From Syntrophobacter sp. DG_60 (GTDB lineage Bacteria; Desulfobacterota; Desulfofervidia; Desulfofervidales; DG-60), in contig LJNA01000002.1 in NCBI GenBank assembly GCA_001304365.1, forward strand, positions 1 to 44,074: a stretch of 44,074 nucleotides of DNA, read 5' to 3'. This document shows positions 7,479-15,884 of this stretch, one piece after another; the first letter of the stretch is position 1; the number at the start of each line of letters is the position of its first letter. A program made the translations under genes and the position numbers. The notes beneath the pieces are model-generated. The model was not told the DNA's origin and did no database searches. It saw only the letters and a list, made by a program, of their open reading frames with translations.

Positions 7479-8339
7479 TTACCTATAAGCTTGATTATGG
7501 AGATTTAGACCATCTTGACTTGAAAAATTTGTGTAAAGCCACTCTTCTATTGCCTTATTTAGAAGCTGATAAAATCGCTCTGAGCCACCTAGCCCTCTTC
7601 GCCCAAAGTAATAGTTGATTTCTAAAAAAAGTGGCCTATTGTCTGAATAAAGAATGTCTATAGCAGCTAGATTAATGCCTGTAGCCTTGTAAAATCTTTC
7701 TAGTAAGTTATTTAATCCATTCTTAATAGCCTTAGATACTTCATGGTCAATAATAGCCCCTTTTCTAACATTTGTTTGCCATTCACTTTTGTCTTTTTGT
7801 ATCCTCCAATAATAAAAACGCCTTTCTCCAATAATGACTACCCGTAAATCACGGTCTGTAGGGATATATTTTTGTAAAATAAAGCCTTCATTTTTTCCTA
7901 AAAGTGCCAATTTTTCTCTTAAGTCAGCGTCGTTTTTTATTAAAAATACCATTTCCCCTTCACCACCCCAGTCACCCTTTAATAAGAATGGATAAGAAAA
8001 AGGCATGCCTTTTAAATTGGTATGCATCTTATAAAAACCTTCTATGTTAAGATAAACATAAGTAGGGGGGTGGGGCATACCAAAAAGCTTAAAAAGAAAG
8101 GCATCTCCTACCTTACCCTGACCAGGGAAACGACAGTCATAATTGGGAAAGACATGCTTGCAGTGTAAACGACAAAACCAGTAAAGCTCCCCTTTACAAC
8201 CTTGAGGCAAAATTATGGCCCTTGCTCTCTTGACCAAATCCCTTTGTGCCTTAGACAGTGACTTTCCTGCTAAAAGGATATTGATGTCTGCTTTAATACA
8301 AGGATGGAAGGAGAGGACAAAGCCTTTGAGTTCAGCCAT
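7479..8339 (-). CDS. ATP-grasp protein (RimK-like)
   Basis: A predicted carboxylate-amine ligase. The 286 residues include YPFLLKGDWGGEGEMVFLIK (ATP-lid lysine and glycine loop, about 116-135), FILQKYIPTDRDLRVVIIGE (typical ATP-grasp strand) and INLAAIDILYSDNRPLFLEIN, whose acidic and asparagine residues are the usual Mg-ATP ligands. The N-terminal third has LPQGCKGELYWFCR and clustered cysteines (C14, C48, C55, C60, C69 region), unusual for RimK. The substrate is unknown. It overlaps the 3' end of the comEA-like gene by 8 bases and so is co-transcribed with it. An S6-modification role is possible but not shown. Confidence 0.8.
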   Translation of the reverse strand: MAELKGFVLSFHPCIKADINILLAGKSLSKAQRDLVKRARAIILPQGCKGELYWFCRLHCKHVFPNYDCRFPGQGKVGDAFLFKLFGMPHPPTYVYLNIEGFYKMHTNLKGMPFSYPFLLKGDWGGEGEMVFLIKNDADLREKLALLGKNEGFILQKYIPTDRDLRVVIIGERRFYYWRIQKDKSEWQTNVRKGAIIDHEVSKAIKNGLNNLLERFYKATGINLAAIDILYSDNRPLFLEINYYFGRRGLGGSERFYQLLNKAIEEWLYTNFSSQDGLNLHNQAYR

Positions 8340-8640
8340 TTGCTGAAATTGTTAAATAAGGTTCCCACTTTTTGAATTTTTTGGTGGAGACCCCTTCTAT
8401 CTTTAAAAGTTCCTCTAGGCTTTTAAATGGGCCGTGGGTCTCTCTATATACAATGATCTTTATAGCTATCTTATAGCCCACACCGGGCAGTGTCACTAAA
8501 TCCTCTATACTGGCCTTATTTAAATTGATAAGGCTAATTTCTTGTGGAAAGGAACTATATTGAAATCCCCTTATTAGCACACTAAAGAAAAATACACTCC
8601 CTAGCAAAATTAACATCTTCCTTTGTTTACTATCTTTCAT
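8332..8640 (-). CDS. ComEA-like helix-hairpin-helix protein
   Basis: A short protein with one N-terminal membrane anchor (about 9-25, MLILLGSVFFFSVLIRGF) followed by the ComEA DNA-binding repeat: LINLNKASIEDLVTLPGVGY, then AIKIIVYRETHGPFKSLEEL and IEGVSTKKFKKWEPYL. In competent bacteria ComEA binds incoming DNA outside the membrane. Stand-alone copies are widespread and may serve other functions. It overlaps cimA by 11 bases upstream and the ATP-grasp gene by 8 bases downstream, so the three form one transcript. Confidence 0.9.
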   Translation of the reverse strand: MKDSKQRKMLILLGSVFFFSVLIRGFQYSSFPQEISLINLNKASIEDLVTLPGVGYKIAIKIIVYRETHGPFKSLEELLKIEGVSTKKFKKWEPYLTISANG

Positions 8641-10189
8641 CTTTAAACAATTTATATACGATACTGTCCACCAATGCCTGAAGGCTGGCCTCTAAAATAT
8701 CATGAGAAACCCCTACTGTTTGCCAACTACCCTGCCTATCCTTTGATTCTATCAAAACTCTTATCTTTGCCTCTGTACCAGGCGTACCTGGTAACACCCT
8801 TACCCGATAATCTACCAGAACCATCTCTTTAAGATTTGGATAAGAATCCTCTATGGCCTTCCGCAATGCCCTGTCTAAGGCATTTACTGGTCCTTGCCCT
8901 AAAGACATAGCATGTCTTGCCTCACCATTTACCTCAACCCATATTTCTGCCTCAGCAACAGGCCTGCCCTCTGATGTATTGTAGTCGTGCACTCTATATG
9001 TAAGGAGTTTAAAATAAGCTGGTAAGGCACCGCAAACACGACGCATCATAAGTTCAAATGATGCCTCAGCTACATCAAATTGAAATCCTTGACTTTCTAA
9101 GGTCTTTACCTCCTTCAAAATACTTTTTATGTGTCTTTCTCTCAGAATTAAACCGTATTCTTTTGCCTTGCTTAAGATAGTGCCTTTTCCAGAAAGTTCA
9201 GAGACCAAAATACGCCTGCTGCTACCTACCTTTTCTGGTGGAATATGCTCGTAAGTATTAGGATTACGCTCTACAGCGCTTATATGTACTCCGCCTTTAT
9301 GAGCAAAGGCACTGCCTCCAACATAAGGTAAGTATTTGGGATGTGGGACATTTAAAAGTTCTGTAACAAAACGTGAGAGGTGGGCAAGTTTTTTTAACTG
9401 CTCGTCACTTACGCAATTAATCCCCATCTTTAACTTTAGGGCAGGTATAACAGAACATAGATTTGCATTACCACACCTCTCTCCTACCCCATTTATGGTA
9501 CCTTGAACTTGGCTGGCCCCTAACCTCACAGCCAGTAGGGTATTAGCCACAGCCATTTCTGCATCATTGTGGGCGTGGATGCCCCAATTAAGCCTTGGAA
9601 ATCTATTTTTGATGGCCCTTACGATCTGTTCAATCTCATGGGGCAATGTCCCACCATTTGTATCACATAAGATGATACAATCTGCAGAGGCCTCTATGGC
9701 CTTGCCTATAGTAGCTAATGCATATTCTGAGTTTCTTTTAAAACCATCAAAAAAATGTTCTGCATCATAAAATAGCTTTTTTACACGGGGCCTTAAATAA
9801 GCCAAAGAATCATAGATAATCTCTAAGTTTCTTTCTAAAGCTATACGCAGGGCATCCGTTACATGCAGATCCCAACTCTTTCCAAAAACGGTAATTACCT
9901 CTGTCTTGGCCTCTAAAAGGGCATTTAGATTTTTATCATTTTGAGGTAAAGTGCGGGGGTGATGGGTACTGCCAAAAGCTACAATCTTTGCCTTCTTTAA
10001 AGAAAGATTCCTAACCTTTTTAAAAAATTGGATATCTTTGGGATTAGAACCAGGCCAACCGCCTTCAATATAATGCACACCCAATTCATCCAATCTTTGA
10101 GCAATTTTTAATTTGTCTTCTAGTTGTAAGTTGAAATCCTCGGCCTGAGTGCCATCCCTTAAAGTAGTATCATAAATCTCTACCATCAT
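8630..10189 (-). CDS. cimA: (R)-citramalate synthase
   Basis: Condenses pyruvate and acetyl-CoA to citramalate in the threonine-independent isoleucine route. The 519 residues match the CimA subfamily of the isopropylmalate synthase family. The catalytic barrel starts [15 protein letters not shown], then [29 protein letters not shown], the metal-binding [15 protein letters not shown] and [13 protein letters not shown]. The [12 protein letters not shown] block follows. The C-terminal regulatory domain (about 385-519) suggests feedback control. Its ATG overlaps the lysC stop by 4 bases (ATGA), tying it to aspartate-family amino acid synthesis. Confidence 0.95.
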   Translation of the reverse strand: MMVEIYDTTLRDGTQAEDFNLQLEDKLKIAQRLDELGVHYIEGGWPGSNPKDIQFFKKVRNLSLKKAKIVAFGSTHHPRTLPQNDKNLNALLEAKTEVITVFGKSWDLHVTDALRIALERNLEIIYDSLAYLRPRVKKLFYDAEHFFDGFKRNSEYALATIGKAIEASADCIILCDTNGGTLPHEIEQIVRAIKNRFPRLNWGIHAHNDAEMAVANTLLAVRLGASQVQGTINGVGERCGNANLCSVIPALKLKMGINCVSDEQLKKLAHLSRFVTELLNVPHPKYLPYVGGSAFAHKGGVHISAVERNPNTYEHIPPEKVGSSRRILVSELSGKGTILSKAKEYGLILRERHIKSILKEVKTLESQGFQFDVAEASFELMMRRVCGALPAYFKLLTYRVHDYNTSEGRPVAEAEIWVEVNGEARHAMSLGQGPVNALDRALRKAIEDSYPNLKEMVLVDYRVRVLPGTPGTEAKIRVLIESKDRQGSWQTVGVSHDILEASLQALVDSIVYKLFKDER

Positions 10190-11406
10190 GGTAATCCCTT
10201 ATTTAGAATAAATGCATCATGCAACACCTTGGTTGCTTTTTCTGTCAGTTTTTCATCCATAACACAGGAAATCTTTATCTCTGAAGTGCTAATCATAAGG
10301 ATATTTATACCTGCTTGAGCAAGCGCAGAAAACATTTTAGCTGCCACTCCGGAATGACTTCTCATCCCTACCCCTATAATAGATACCTTGGCAATGTGCT
10401 CATCCCCTAAAACCCTCTCAGCTCCAATTCCGCTTGCTACATTACGGGTAATCTCCATGGCCTGATGAAAATCTGCCTTGGGCACAGTAAAAGTCACATC
10501 GGTCAAGCCCTCGGCACTAGTGTTTTGGATGATCATGTCTACTACTATACCTACTTCACCAATAGGCTCAAAGATTTGAGCAGCTATACCAGGTCTATCG
10601 GGTACCCTAGTGATAGTAATTCGCGCTTCATTTTTATCATGAGTTACTGCTGCTACTACTATTTTTTCCATCTCAGGTTCTTCCTTTACCACCATAGTCC
10701 CCTCCACTTCAGTAAAAGATGACCGGACATGCACCGGCACATTATACTTCTTGGCAAATTCTACAGACCTAATTTGTAGAACCTTTGCCCCTAAACTTGC
10801 TATTTCCATCATCTCATCGTAGGAAATGCGTGATATCTTGACGGCATCTCGACAGATTCTTGGATCGGCTGTAAATACCCCTTCTACGTCAGTATATACC
10901 TCACAAAGGTCTGCTTTAAGTGCTGCAGCTAGGGCCACAGCAGTGGTATCAGAGCCACCACGGCCCAGTGTGGTAATATTCCCATGACTATCTATACCCT
11001 GGAAACCTGCTACCACAACAATGTTCCCCTTTTTGAGTTCCTGTTGCAAAATGGGTGAATCTATTTTATCAATCCTTGCCTTACCAAAGGCATTATTTGT
11101 AAATATCCTTGCCTGAAAGGCCACTAAGGAAGTGGCGTTATATCCTATATCTTTAAGGGTCATAGTGAGCAAGGCTGCAGAAGTCTGCTCTCCTGTGGCC
11201 AACAGTGCATCAAGCTCCCTCGGGTCAGGCTCTTTACTCACTTGGTGGGCCAATTCAATGAGCCTATCGGTTTGACCTGTCATGGCCGAGACCACTACTA
11301 CCAGCTTGTGCCCCTGATCATAGGCCCTTGCTATGCGATAGGCAACATTTTTGATCCTGTTTACATCTCCTACCGAAGTCCCCCCGTATTTTTGAACAAT
11401 GAGCAT
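10186..11406 (-). CDS. lysC: Aspartate kinase
   Basis: Phosphorylates aspartate, the first step to lysine, threonine and methionine. The 406 residues are the short bacterial form. The kinase domain opens with [11 protein letters not shown] (about 4-14), and contains [20 protein letters not shown] and [16 protein letters not shown]. The C-terminal half carries tandem ACT domains (about 265-406), with [20 protein letters not shown] and [20 protein letters not shown], used for feedback inhibition. The gene is coupled to cimA by an ATGA overlap and follows der after 40 bases. Confidence 0.97.
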   Translation of the reverse strand: MLIVQKYGGTSVGDVNRIKNVAYRIARAYDQGHKLVVVVSAMTGQTDRLIELAHQVSKEPDPRELDALLATGEQTSAALLTMTLKDIGYNATSLVAFQARIFTNNAFGKARIDKIDSPILQQELKKGNIVVVAGFQGIDSHGNITTLGRGGSDTTAVALAAALKADLCEVYTDVEGVFTADPRICRDAVKISRISYDEMMEIASLGAKVLQIRSVEFAKKYNVPVHVRSSFTEVEGTMVVKEEPEMEKIVVAAVTHDKNEARITITRVPDRPGIAAQIFEPIGEVGIVVDMIIQNTSAEGLTDVTFTVPKADFHQAMEITRNVASGIGAERVLGDEHIAKVSIIGVGMRSHSGVAAKMFSALAQAGINILMISTSEIKISCVMDEKLTEKATKVLHDAFILNKGLP

Positions 11407-11446
11407 GCATTTTTTTATATCACAATTATCCTTGATGTAAATAGAT

Positions 11447-12760
11447 TCACTTTTTCCCTCGTAAGATAAGCTTTACAGGCACTTGCTGGAATCCTAATCC
11501 CTCCCTGATCTTATTGACCAAAAAACGCCTGTAGGTATCAGGTACACTATGAGGATAATTGGTGAATATGATAAAAGTGGGTGGTTTGATATAAGCTTGG
11601 GTAGCATAATAAAGTTTCACCCTTTTATTACCGGGTGCAGGGGGCTGATATCCGGCAGTCAATTCCTCTATAAATCTATTTACCTTGGCTGTTGGGATAC
11701 GATTGGTATATACCTGATAGAGCTTATCAATCAAGGGGAAGATTTTATTTATCCCGGTACCCCTTAAGGCAGAAATAGTTAAAATAGGGATAAAAACAGC
11801 AAAACTCAATTTTTTTTGAATAGCTCTAAGATATTCTTCCTTAAATTGCCTTGTTTTTGGCATTAAATCCCATTTATTAATTGCCACTACAATGCATTTC
11901 CCCTTATCTAAGGCATAATTTACAATATGTAAGTCTTGATGTGTAATACCTTCTTCTGCAGAGAGCAATAAGATTACTACATCACTTCTGTCAATACTTT
12001 TTAGTGCACGCTTTATGCTGTATCTTTCTAAATGGGACTTAATTTTTGCCTTCCTCCTTAGGCCTGCTGTGTCTATCAGTACATAATCTCTTCCCTGAAA
12101 ATGAAATGGTGTATCAATGGCATCCCTAGTAGTGCCTGGCATCTCACTTACTATACTACGCTGATAGCCCAAGATATAGTTAAATAAAGAAGACTTTCCT
12201 ACATTGGGACGTCCTATTATGGCTATATTAATAGGTTCTACCTTTTCTTCTAAAATCTCCTTTTTAGGCAAAAGGCTTATTGTTTCAGACATAAGTTCAT
12301 CTATGCCCCTACCATGCAAGGCAGAAATGGGGAATATCTTTTTTATCCCAAGCCTGTAAAAGTCATAGATCTTAAATAAATGTGTCTCATCATCCACTTT
12401 ATTTATGGCAAATAAGACAGGCCTTTTTGCCTTACGCAATAAATTTACTAACTCCATATCTAAAGATGTAGGGCCTATGCGGCTATCTGCCAAAAAGATA
12501 ATGGCATCTGCCTCATCTATAGCTACCTTGGTCTGGGAAAGTACTTGAGTTAAAATGGCGTTTTTTTCTTTGGGTAAAAATCCGCCTGTATCAACTACGG
12601 TCAATGGCGTATTATCCCATTCAATATGGGCATAGATACGGTCTCTAGTCACCCCGGGTGTGCTATCCACAATGGCCTTCTTTCTTCTTATCAAACGATT
12701 AAATAAGGTAGATTTCCCAACATTTGGGCAACCTATAATGGCAATTATTGGCTTTTCCAT
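11447..12760 (-). CDS. der: Ribosome biogenesis GTPase Der (EngA)
   Basis: A double GTPase needed for 50S subunit maturation. The 437 residues show two complete G domains: the first with [14 protein letters not shown] (about 10-23), DTGGF and NKVDDE; the second with [13 protein letters not shown] (about 183-195), [11 protein letters not shown] and NKWDLM. The C-terminal KH-like domain (about 350-437) includes [20 protein letters not shown]. The start overlaps the end of a degraded Nudix frame by 16 bases, so the Nudix gene probably once preceded der in the same transcript. Confidence 0.98.
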   Translation of the reverse strand: MEKPIIAIIGCPNVGKSTLFNRLIRRKKAIVDSTPGVTRDRIYAHIEWDNTPLTVVDTGGFLPKEKNAILTQVLSQTKVAIDEADAIIFLADSRIGPTSLDMELVNLLRKAKRPVLFAINKVDDETHLFKIYDFYRLGIKKIFPISALHGRGIDELMSETISLLPKKEILEEKVEPINIAIIGRPNVGKSSLFNYILGYQRSIVSEMPGTTRDAIDTPFHFQGRDYVLIDTAGLRRKAKIKSHLERYSIKRALKSIDRSDVVILLLSAEEGITHQDLHIVNYALDKGKCIVVAINKWDLMPKTRQFKEEYLRAIQKKLSFAVFIPILTISALRGTGINKIFPLIDKLYQVYTNRIPTAKVNRFIEELTAGYQPPAPGNKRVKLYYATQAYIKPPTFIIFTNYPHSVPDTYRRFLVNKIREGLGFQQVPVKLILRGKK

Positions 12761-13014
12761 ATCTTGTAGGCCTTTTTTATGATATTTATTAATTCAGGCG
12801 ATAATTCAAGCCTATTTAACTGGCCCAGTGACTGGAAGCTAACATCCTTTACATCTGAATTTGCAACAGGACTACCTGCCAAAATACTACACAAAAAGTC
12901 AATAATCACATAATGATACACCATTTCCCCTTTTTTGTCAGGGGTAGCTGCATTTTTACAGTAGCCCCGTGGAGTGAGATTTACTATTTCATAGGGCTTA
13001 CATCCATAATTAAT
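12745..13014 (-). pseudogene. 5'-truncated Nudix hydrolase remnant
   Basis: An open stretch of about 88 codons without a plausible start or Nudix box. It matches the C-terminal half of ADP-ribose pyrophosphatase-type Nudix enzymes: CKPYEIVNLTP, then KGEMVYHYVIIDFLCSILAG (family pattern RYHYVLVDFLCRPVGG), SDVKDVSFQSLGQLNRLELS and a helical end. The catalytic GX5EX7REUXEEXGU region, which should lie upstream, is missing. The fragment begins about where a transposase remnant ends. It overlaps the start of der by 16 bases. Confidence 0.7.
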
Positions 13015-13026
13015 CTATTTTGAAAC

Positions 13027-13196
13027 CTAGCAAGCTTTCTTTTTTAATTCTGCTGGATTTAACCGATCATTTTCAGCCCTAGCCTTTCTTTGGCTTTCTC
13101 AGGCACATAAAGAGAATCAAGCACCCTCTGGTATGAGGTCTTTGCTTTATTATACCTTTTTATCACCTTACTACCCAGCGTGTGGACATAATTAGG
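13027..13196 (-). pseudogene. C-terminal remnant of an IS transposase (integrase-core type)
   Basis: Reading the minus strand gives GSKVIKRYNKAKTSYQRVLD, then VPEKAKERLG and, after a one-base shift, LNPAELKKK and a stop. This is the well-known tail of integrase-core transposases (pattern GSKVxKRYDxAKTPYQRVL ... LNPxELKRxI). The catalytic part and any terminal inverted repeats are not recognisable. It lies 12 bases from the broken end of the Nudix fragment, as expected if an insertion cut that gene and later decayed. Confidence 0.65.
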
Positions 13197-13206
13197 GCCT
13201 ATTTAT

Positions 13207-13253
13207 CACAAACCCGGGAACTAAGCATTTCGCTCTTCGTGCACTGGTTTGTG
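13207..13253. repeat. 8-base inverted repeat CACAAACC/GGTTTGTG
   Basis: CACAAACC at 13207-13214 is matched by GGTTTGTG at 13246-13253, separated by 31 bases. It lies in the decayed interval beside the transposase remnant. It could be part of a former element end, but it is short and may be chance. Confidence 0.3.
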
Positions 13254-13268
13254 GTTTCGGTAAACTGG

Positions 13269-13459
13269 TGGGATATTTATTTAGAACGTGGCAAACCTGG
13301 GTGGTATAAATATTGCATTTTCACGTTAAATGTGCAGTAGAAAAATTTAGAAGATTATGGTAAATATAATTATCAATTTATAGGAAGAATAAATGAACCC
13401 AGCTCGATTATTTAAAGTTAGGTCAAATTGCTACTTGTCTTAGAAAGTATACAAAATGA
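13269..13459 (+). pseudogene. Broken reading frame of unknown origin ahead of the histidine kinase
   Basis: The plus strand reads WDIYLERGKPGWYKYCIFTL up to a stop near 13338, then NLEDYGKYNYQFIGRINEPS in the same frame, then after a frame change LKLGQIATCLRKYTK with a stop that overlaps the kinase ATG as ATGA. The pieces look protein-like rather than random, so this is probably a decayed gene. I do not recognise the family. Apart from this and the small inverted repeat, I see nothing in 13200-13455. Confidence 0.35.
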
Positions 13460-14976
13460 AAGATAAAACCAAAGAGCAACTTATAAATGAATTGGTAGAA
13501 ATGCGAAGGCGAATTACTGAATTGAAGAAATCAGAAACCAAGCTCAAGCAGGCGGAGGAAACATTGAGAGAGTCTGAAGAAAAGTACAGGGATCTGGTTG
13601 AAAGGATGATAGACGTCATATATACCTTGGATATAGCGGGAAATGTAACTTCTGTAAATAAGGCTGTGAAAACCTTGCTTGGGGTCAAACCTGAGCAAGT
13701 TATTGGTAGGATTTTTACCAAGTGGATTCCAAAAGAGGTATTGCCGCAAGCAATGGCAGACTTTAAGAAAATTCTCAAGGGAAAGGAAGTCACTTCTGAA
13801 ACAATTCTGGTTGACAAGGACGGAAAACTGCACAATGTTGAATTCAGTTCAACACCTATAATAAAAGACGGAAAAGTTGTGGGAACCCGTGGCATAGCTA
13901 GAGATATCACCGAGCGCAAGCAGGCGGAGGAGGCACTGTGGGAAAGAGAAGCATTTAATTTTGCATTATTCCAATACAATCCTATGGAAACCATAGTTGT
14001 GGATCTTGAGGGAAGAGTAGTCAAAAGCAATCTGGCAAAAAAGGCCTCAGGTAACAAATTGCCTAACATTGGGGATGTGATGTATAAGGATTATGCTGGG
14101 AGGCACGAGATCGACATGTATGCCGAATTGATAAACTGCATTAAGTCGGGCAAGGTAAGAGAGCTTCCTGAACAAAAATATGGTGAGAGGTTCTTGTCTA
14201 TAACAATATCACCTTTCCCCCAGGGAGCTATCATAATATCAAGAGACATCACCGAGCGCAAGCAGGCGGAGGAGGCACTTAAGAAGCAGGATAAGGAGAG
14301 GATGGACTTCATAAATGCCCTGATTCATGAAATTAAGACTCCTCTTACTGCCATGGTTGCCTCCTCAAAACTGCTAAAAGGAGAGCTATTAGCCGATTCC
14401 CCTCTTCTTTATGACCTAGCTAAAAATCTCGATACAGCCATCCATAACTTGAACCGAAGGATCTTAGAACTGACAGAGTTTGCTAAGCTCCAGAGCACTG
14501 AACTTGTCCTTTACTTGCAGCCTGTTGATATTTATCAGCTAGCCAAAGATGTTGCTACCCAGGTTAGCACTCTGCTACAGAATAAAGATCAAACCCTCAG
14601 TCTTGAGCTACCTACTTCCCTTCCCCGGGTTGATGCTGACCCAGACCGAGTAGTTCAGGTTCTTCTGAACCTGCTGACTAATGCCAGCAAATTCAGTCCT
14701 CCCAATAGTGAAATATGCCTTCAGGCTTATCAGGTAGATACTCAGCTCATACTGGAGGTGCACGATTGTGCTCCACCCATTGGGCCCAAAGAAGCTAAAC
14801 TTATCTTCAACCCCTACTACCTGGGTAAAGAGGCAGGGGGCGTGGGGCTGGGGCTTTCTATCTGTAAGCGTCTAGTAGAGCTTCAGGGAGGAAAAATTTG
14901 GGTGGAAATCCAGGACAAAGGTAATAGCTTCAAGTTCTCCTTGCCCTTGGTAAGCAAGTTGGGGGATAGAATATGA
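13456..14976 (+). CDS. PAS-domain sensor histidine kinase
   Basis: A soluble sensor kinase with no membrane segment, so the signal is probably cytoplasmic. Order: coiled coil (about 1-45), PAS domain (about 42-150, ending RGIARDITERKQAEEAL), a second PAS-like domain (about 155-275, ending SRDITERKQAEEAL), HisKA with phospho-acceptor His291 in the motif HEIKTPLTAM, and HATPase_c with NLLTNASKFS (N box) and GVGLGLSICKRLVEL (G box). The two PAS ends share an identical 32-base DNA repeat. The gene overlaps the response regulator by 4 bases (ATGA), so the two form a pair. The gene is visibly richer in G+C than the housekeeping and glycan genes, which suggests separate acquisition. Confidence 0.93.
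   Translation: MKDKTKEQLINELVEMRRRITELKKSETKLKQAEETLRESEEKYRDLVERMIDVIYTLDIAGNVTSVNKAVKTLLGVKPEQVIGRIFTKWIPKEVLPQAMADFKKILKGKEVTSETILVDKDGKLHNVEFSSTPIIKDGKVVGTRGIARDITERKQAEEALWEREAFNFALFQYNPMETIVVDLEGRVVKSNLAKKASGNKLPNIGDVMYKDYAGRHEIDMYAELINCIKSGKVRELPEQKYGERFLSITISPFPQGAIIISRDITERKQAEEALKKQDKERMDFINALIHEIKTPLTAMVASSKLLKGELLADSPLLYDLAKNLDTAIHNLNRRILELTEFAKLQSTELVLYLQPVDIYQLAKDVATQVSTLLQNKDQTLSLELPTSLPRVDADPDRVVQVLLNLLTNASKFSPPNSEICLQAYQVDTQLILEVHDCAPPIGPKEAKLIFNPYYLGKEAGGVGLGLSICKRLVELQGGKIWVEIQDKGNSFKFSLPLVSKLGDRI
13906..13937 (+). repeat. 32-base direct repeat, copy 1 of 2, in the histidine kinase
   Basis: Identical to 14248-14279. It encodes ITERKQAEEAL at the end of the first PAS domain. 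A third, shorter related stretch (CAAGCAGGCGGAGGA) is at about 13547. Exact identity over 32 bases in the same reading frame points to recent PAS duplication or gene conversion. Confidence 0.9.
14248..14279 (+). repeat. 32-base direct repeat, copy 2 of 2, in the histidine kinase
   Basis: Second copy, at the end of the second PAS-like domain. Recombination between the copies would remove 342 bases, a multiple of three, so deletion would keep the frame and leave a one-PAS kinase. Confidence 0.9.
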
Positions 14977-15629
14977 AAGTCCTGCTCATCGAGGATAGTC
15001 CAGAGATAGTAAACACCCTTTCCCTTACCTTTAAGCTTCACTGGCCAGAGGCTACTCTTGCCTCCACTGATAAGGGAGCTGAGGGAATAAAGATGGTGGA
15101 AACTGAATCCCCTGATATCGTCATCTTGGATATTAACCTTCCTGATATGAGTGGATTTAAGGTGCTAGAGGACATCAGAGAGGAGGTAATAGATAAAGTC
15201 AGAGGGCTGGAGACGGGCGCTGACGACTATATTACCAAGCCTTTTGACCCGCTTGATTTCTTGGCTCGTGTGAAAGCAGTCTTACGTCGCACTGGCATAT
15301 ATTACCCCGAGGATGAAGAACTACCCCCATTAGTTGCAGGAAACCTTACTATTAACTTCTTCACCAGGAAAGTTCTCCTAGGCGATCAGCAAGTACACCT
15401 CACTCCTACCGAATATAAGGTGCTCCATTGTCTAGCAAGGAATGAAGGAAGGATAGTGACACAAGAAACCCTAAGGCGGCGGGTTTGGGGTAGTGCAAGG
15501 TATGTTGATGCCAGCGCACTTAAGAAGTATATTTACCAACTGCGCACTAAGCTAGGTGATACCTCTAGGCCTCCGCGAATAATCCTCAGCGAGCGCGGGG
15601 TAGGCTATAAGTTTGTTAAGCCTAAATAG
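14973..15629 (+). CDS. OmpR/PhoB-type response regulator with shortened receiver
   Basis: The partner regulator of the kinase upstream (ATGA overlap). The receiver has the acidic pair E7-D8, phospho-acceptor Asp53 in VILDINLPDMSGF and Lys89 in YITKPFDPLDFL. The DNA-binding winged helix (about 120-218) has HLTPTEYKVLHCLARNEGRI and RTKLGDTSRPPRIILSERGV. Between Asp53 and Lys89 about 15 residues are missing compared with the family: LEDIR runs directly into EEVIDKVRGLETGADDY. The lost piece is the fourth strand with the conserved Ser/Thr switch residue. The frame is otherwise intact. Confidence 0.9.
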   Translation: MKVLLIEDSPEIVNTLSLTFKLHWPEATLASTDKGAEGIKMVETESPDIVILDINLPDMSGFKVLEDIREEVIDKVRGLETGADDYITKPFDPLDFLARVKAVLRRTGIYYPEDEELPPLVAGNLTINFFTRKVLLGDQQVHLTPTEYKVLHCLARNEGRIVTQETLRRRVWGSARYVDASALKKYIYQLRTKLGDTSRPPRIILSERGVGYKFVKPK

Positions 15630-15639
15630 GCGTGAGTGT

Positions 15640-15667
15640 TCAGCCGTCAGTGGTCAGCTTTCAGCTT
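15640..15667. repeat. Degenerate 7-base tandem repeat, intergenic
   Basis: Four 7-base units in a row: TCAGCCG, TCAGTGG, TCAGCTT, TCAGCTT. A related phase continues weakly at about 15718-15738 (ATGAGCT, ATCAGCT, ACGTCAG). The gap 15630-15884 also holds small palindromes: TCAGGG-TTTA-CCCTGA near 15736-15752, and TTACAGT-AAT-ACTGTAA near 15770-15787. No gene is visible in it. Confidence 0.7.
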
Positions 15668-15847
15668 TTGGATGAATGATGCATAGTTAACTCATAGTGG
15701 TAGTAAAAGATATGACCTATGAGCTATCAGCTACGTCAGGGTTTACCCTGATCGCTAATCGGTAAACGCTTACAGTAATACTGTAACCTTTCTCCACTAA
15801 TCGTTACCGAATTTCCACCAAATCTCCACCACTGGTTACCTTACCGG

Positions 15848-15872
15848 CACTAGGATCGTTACTTTCCTAGTG
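15848..15872. promoter_or_regulatory. Perfect 8-base dyad, candidate operator
   Basis: CACTAGGA, nine bases, TCCTAGTG. The arms are perfect and the spacing is like that of many repressor sites. The right arm touches the TATAAT box of the receiver-PilZ gene, so a bound protein would block that promoter. No candidate binder is identified. A role as terminator is unlikely because no T-run follows. Confidence 0.55.
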
Positions 15873-15878
15873 TATAAT
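15873..15878 (+). promoter_or_regulatory. TATAAT -10 box, apparently leaderless promoter
   Basis: A consensus TATAAT ends six bases before the ATG at 15885, which places the expected transcription start at or next to the start codon. There is no Shine-Dalgarno sequence. I found no convincing -35 at 16-18 bases, so an activator or the dyad-binding protein may be needed. Confidence 0.5.
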
Positions 15879-15884
15879 GTGACC

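Noticed and set aside
13440..14069. 209-codon minus-strand frame opposite the histidine kinase
   Set aside because: Serine/leucine-rich shadow of the coiled-coil and PAS region with no ribosome site; the plus-strand kinase is unmistakable.
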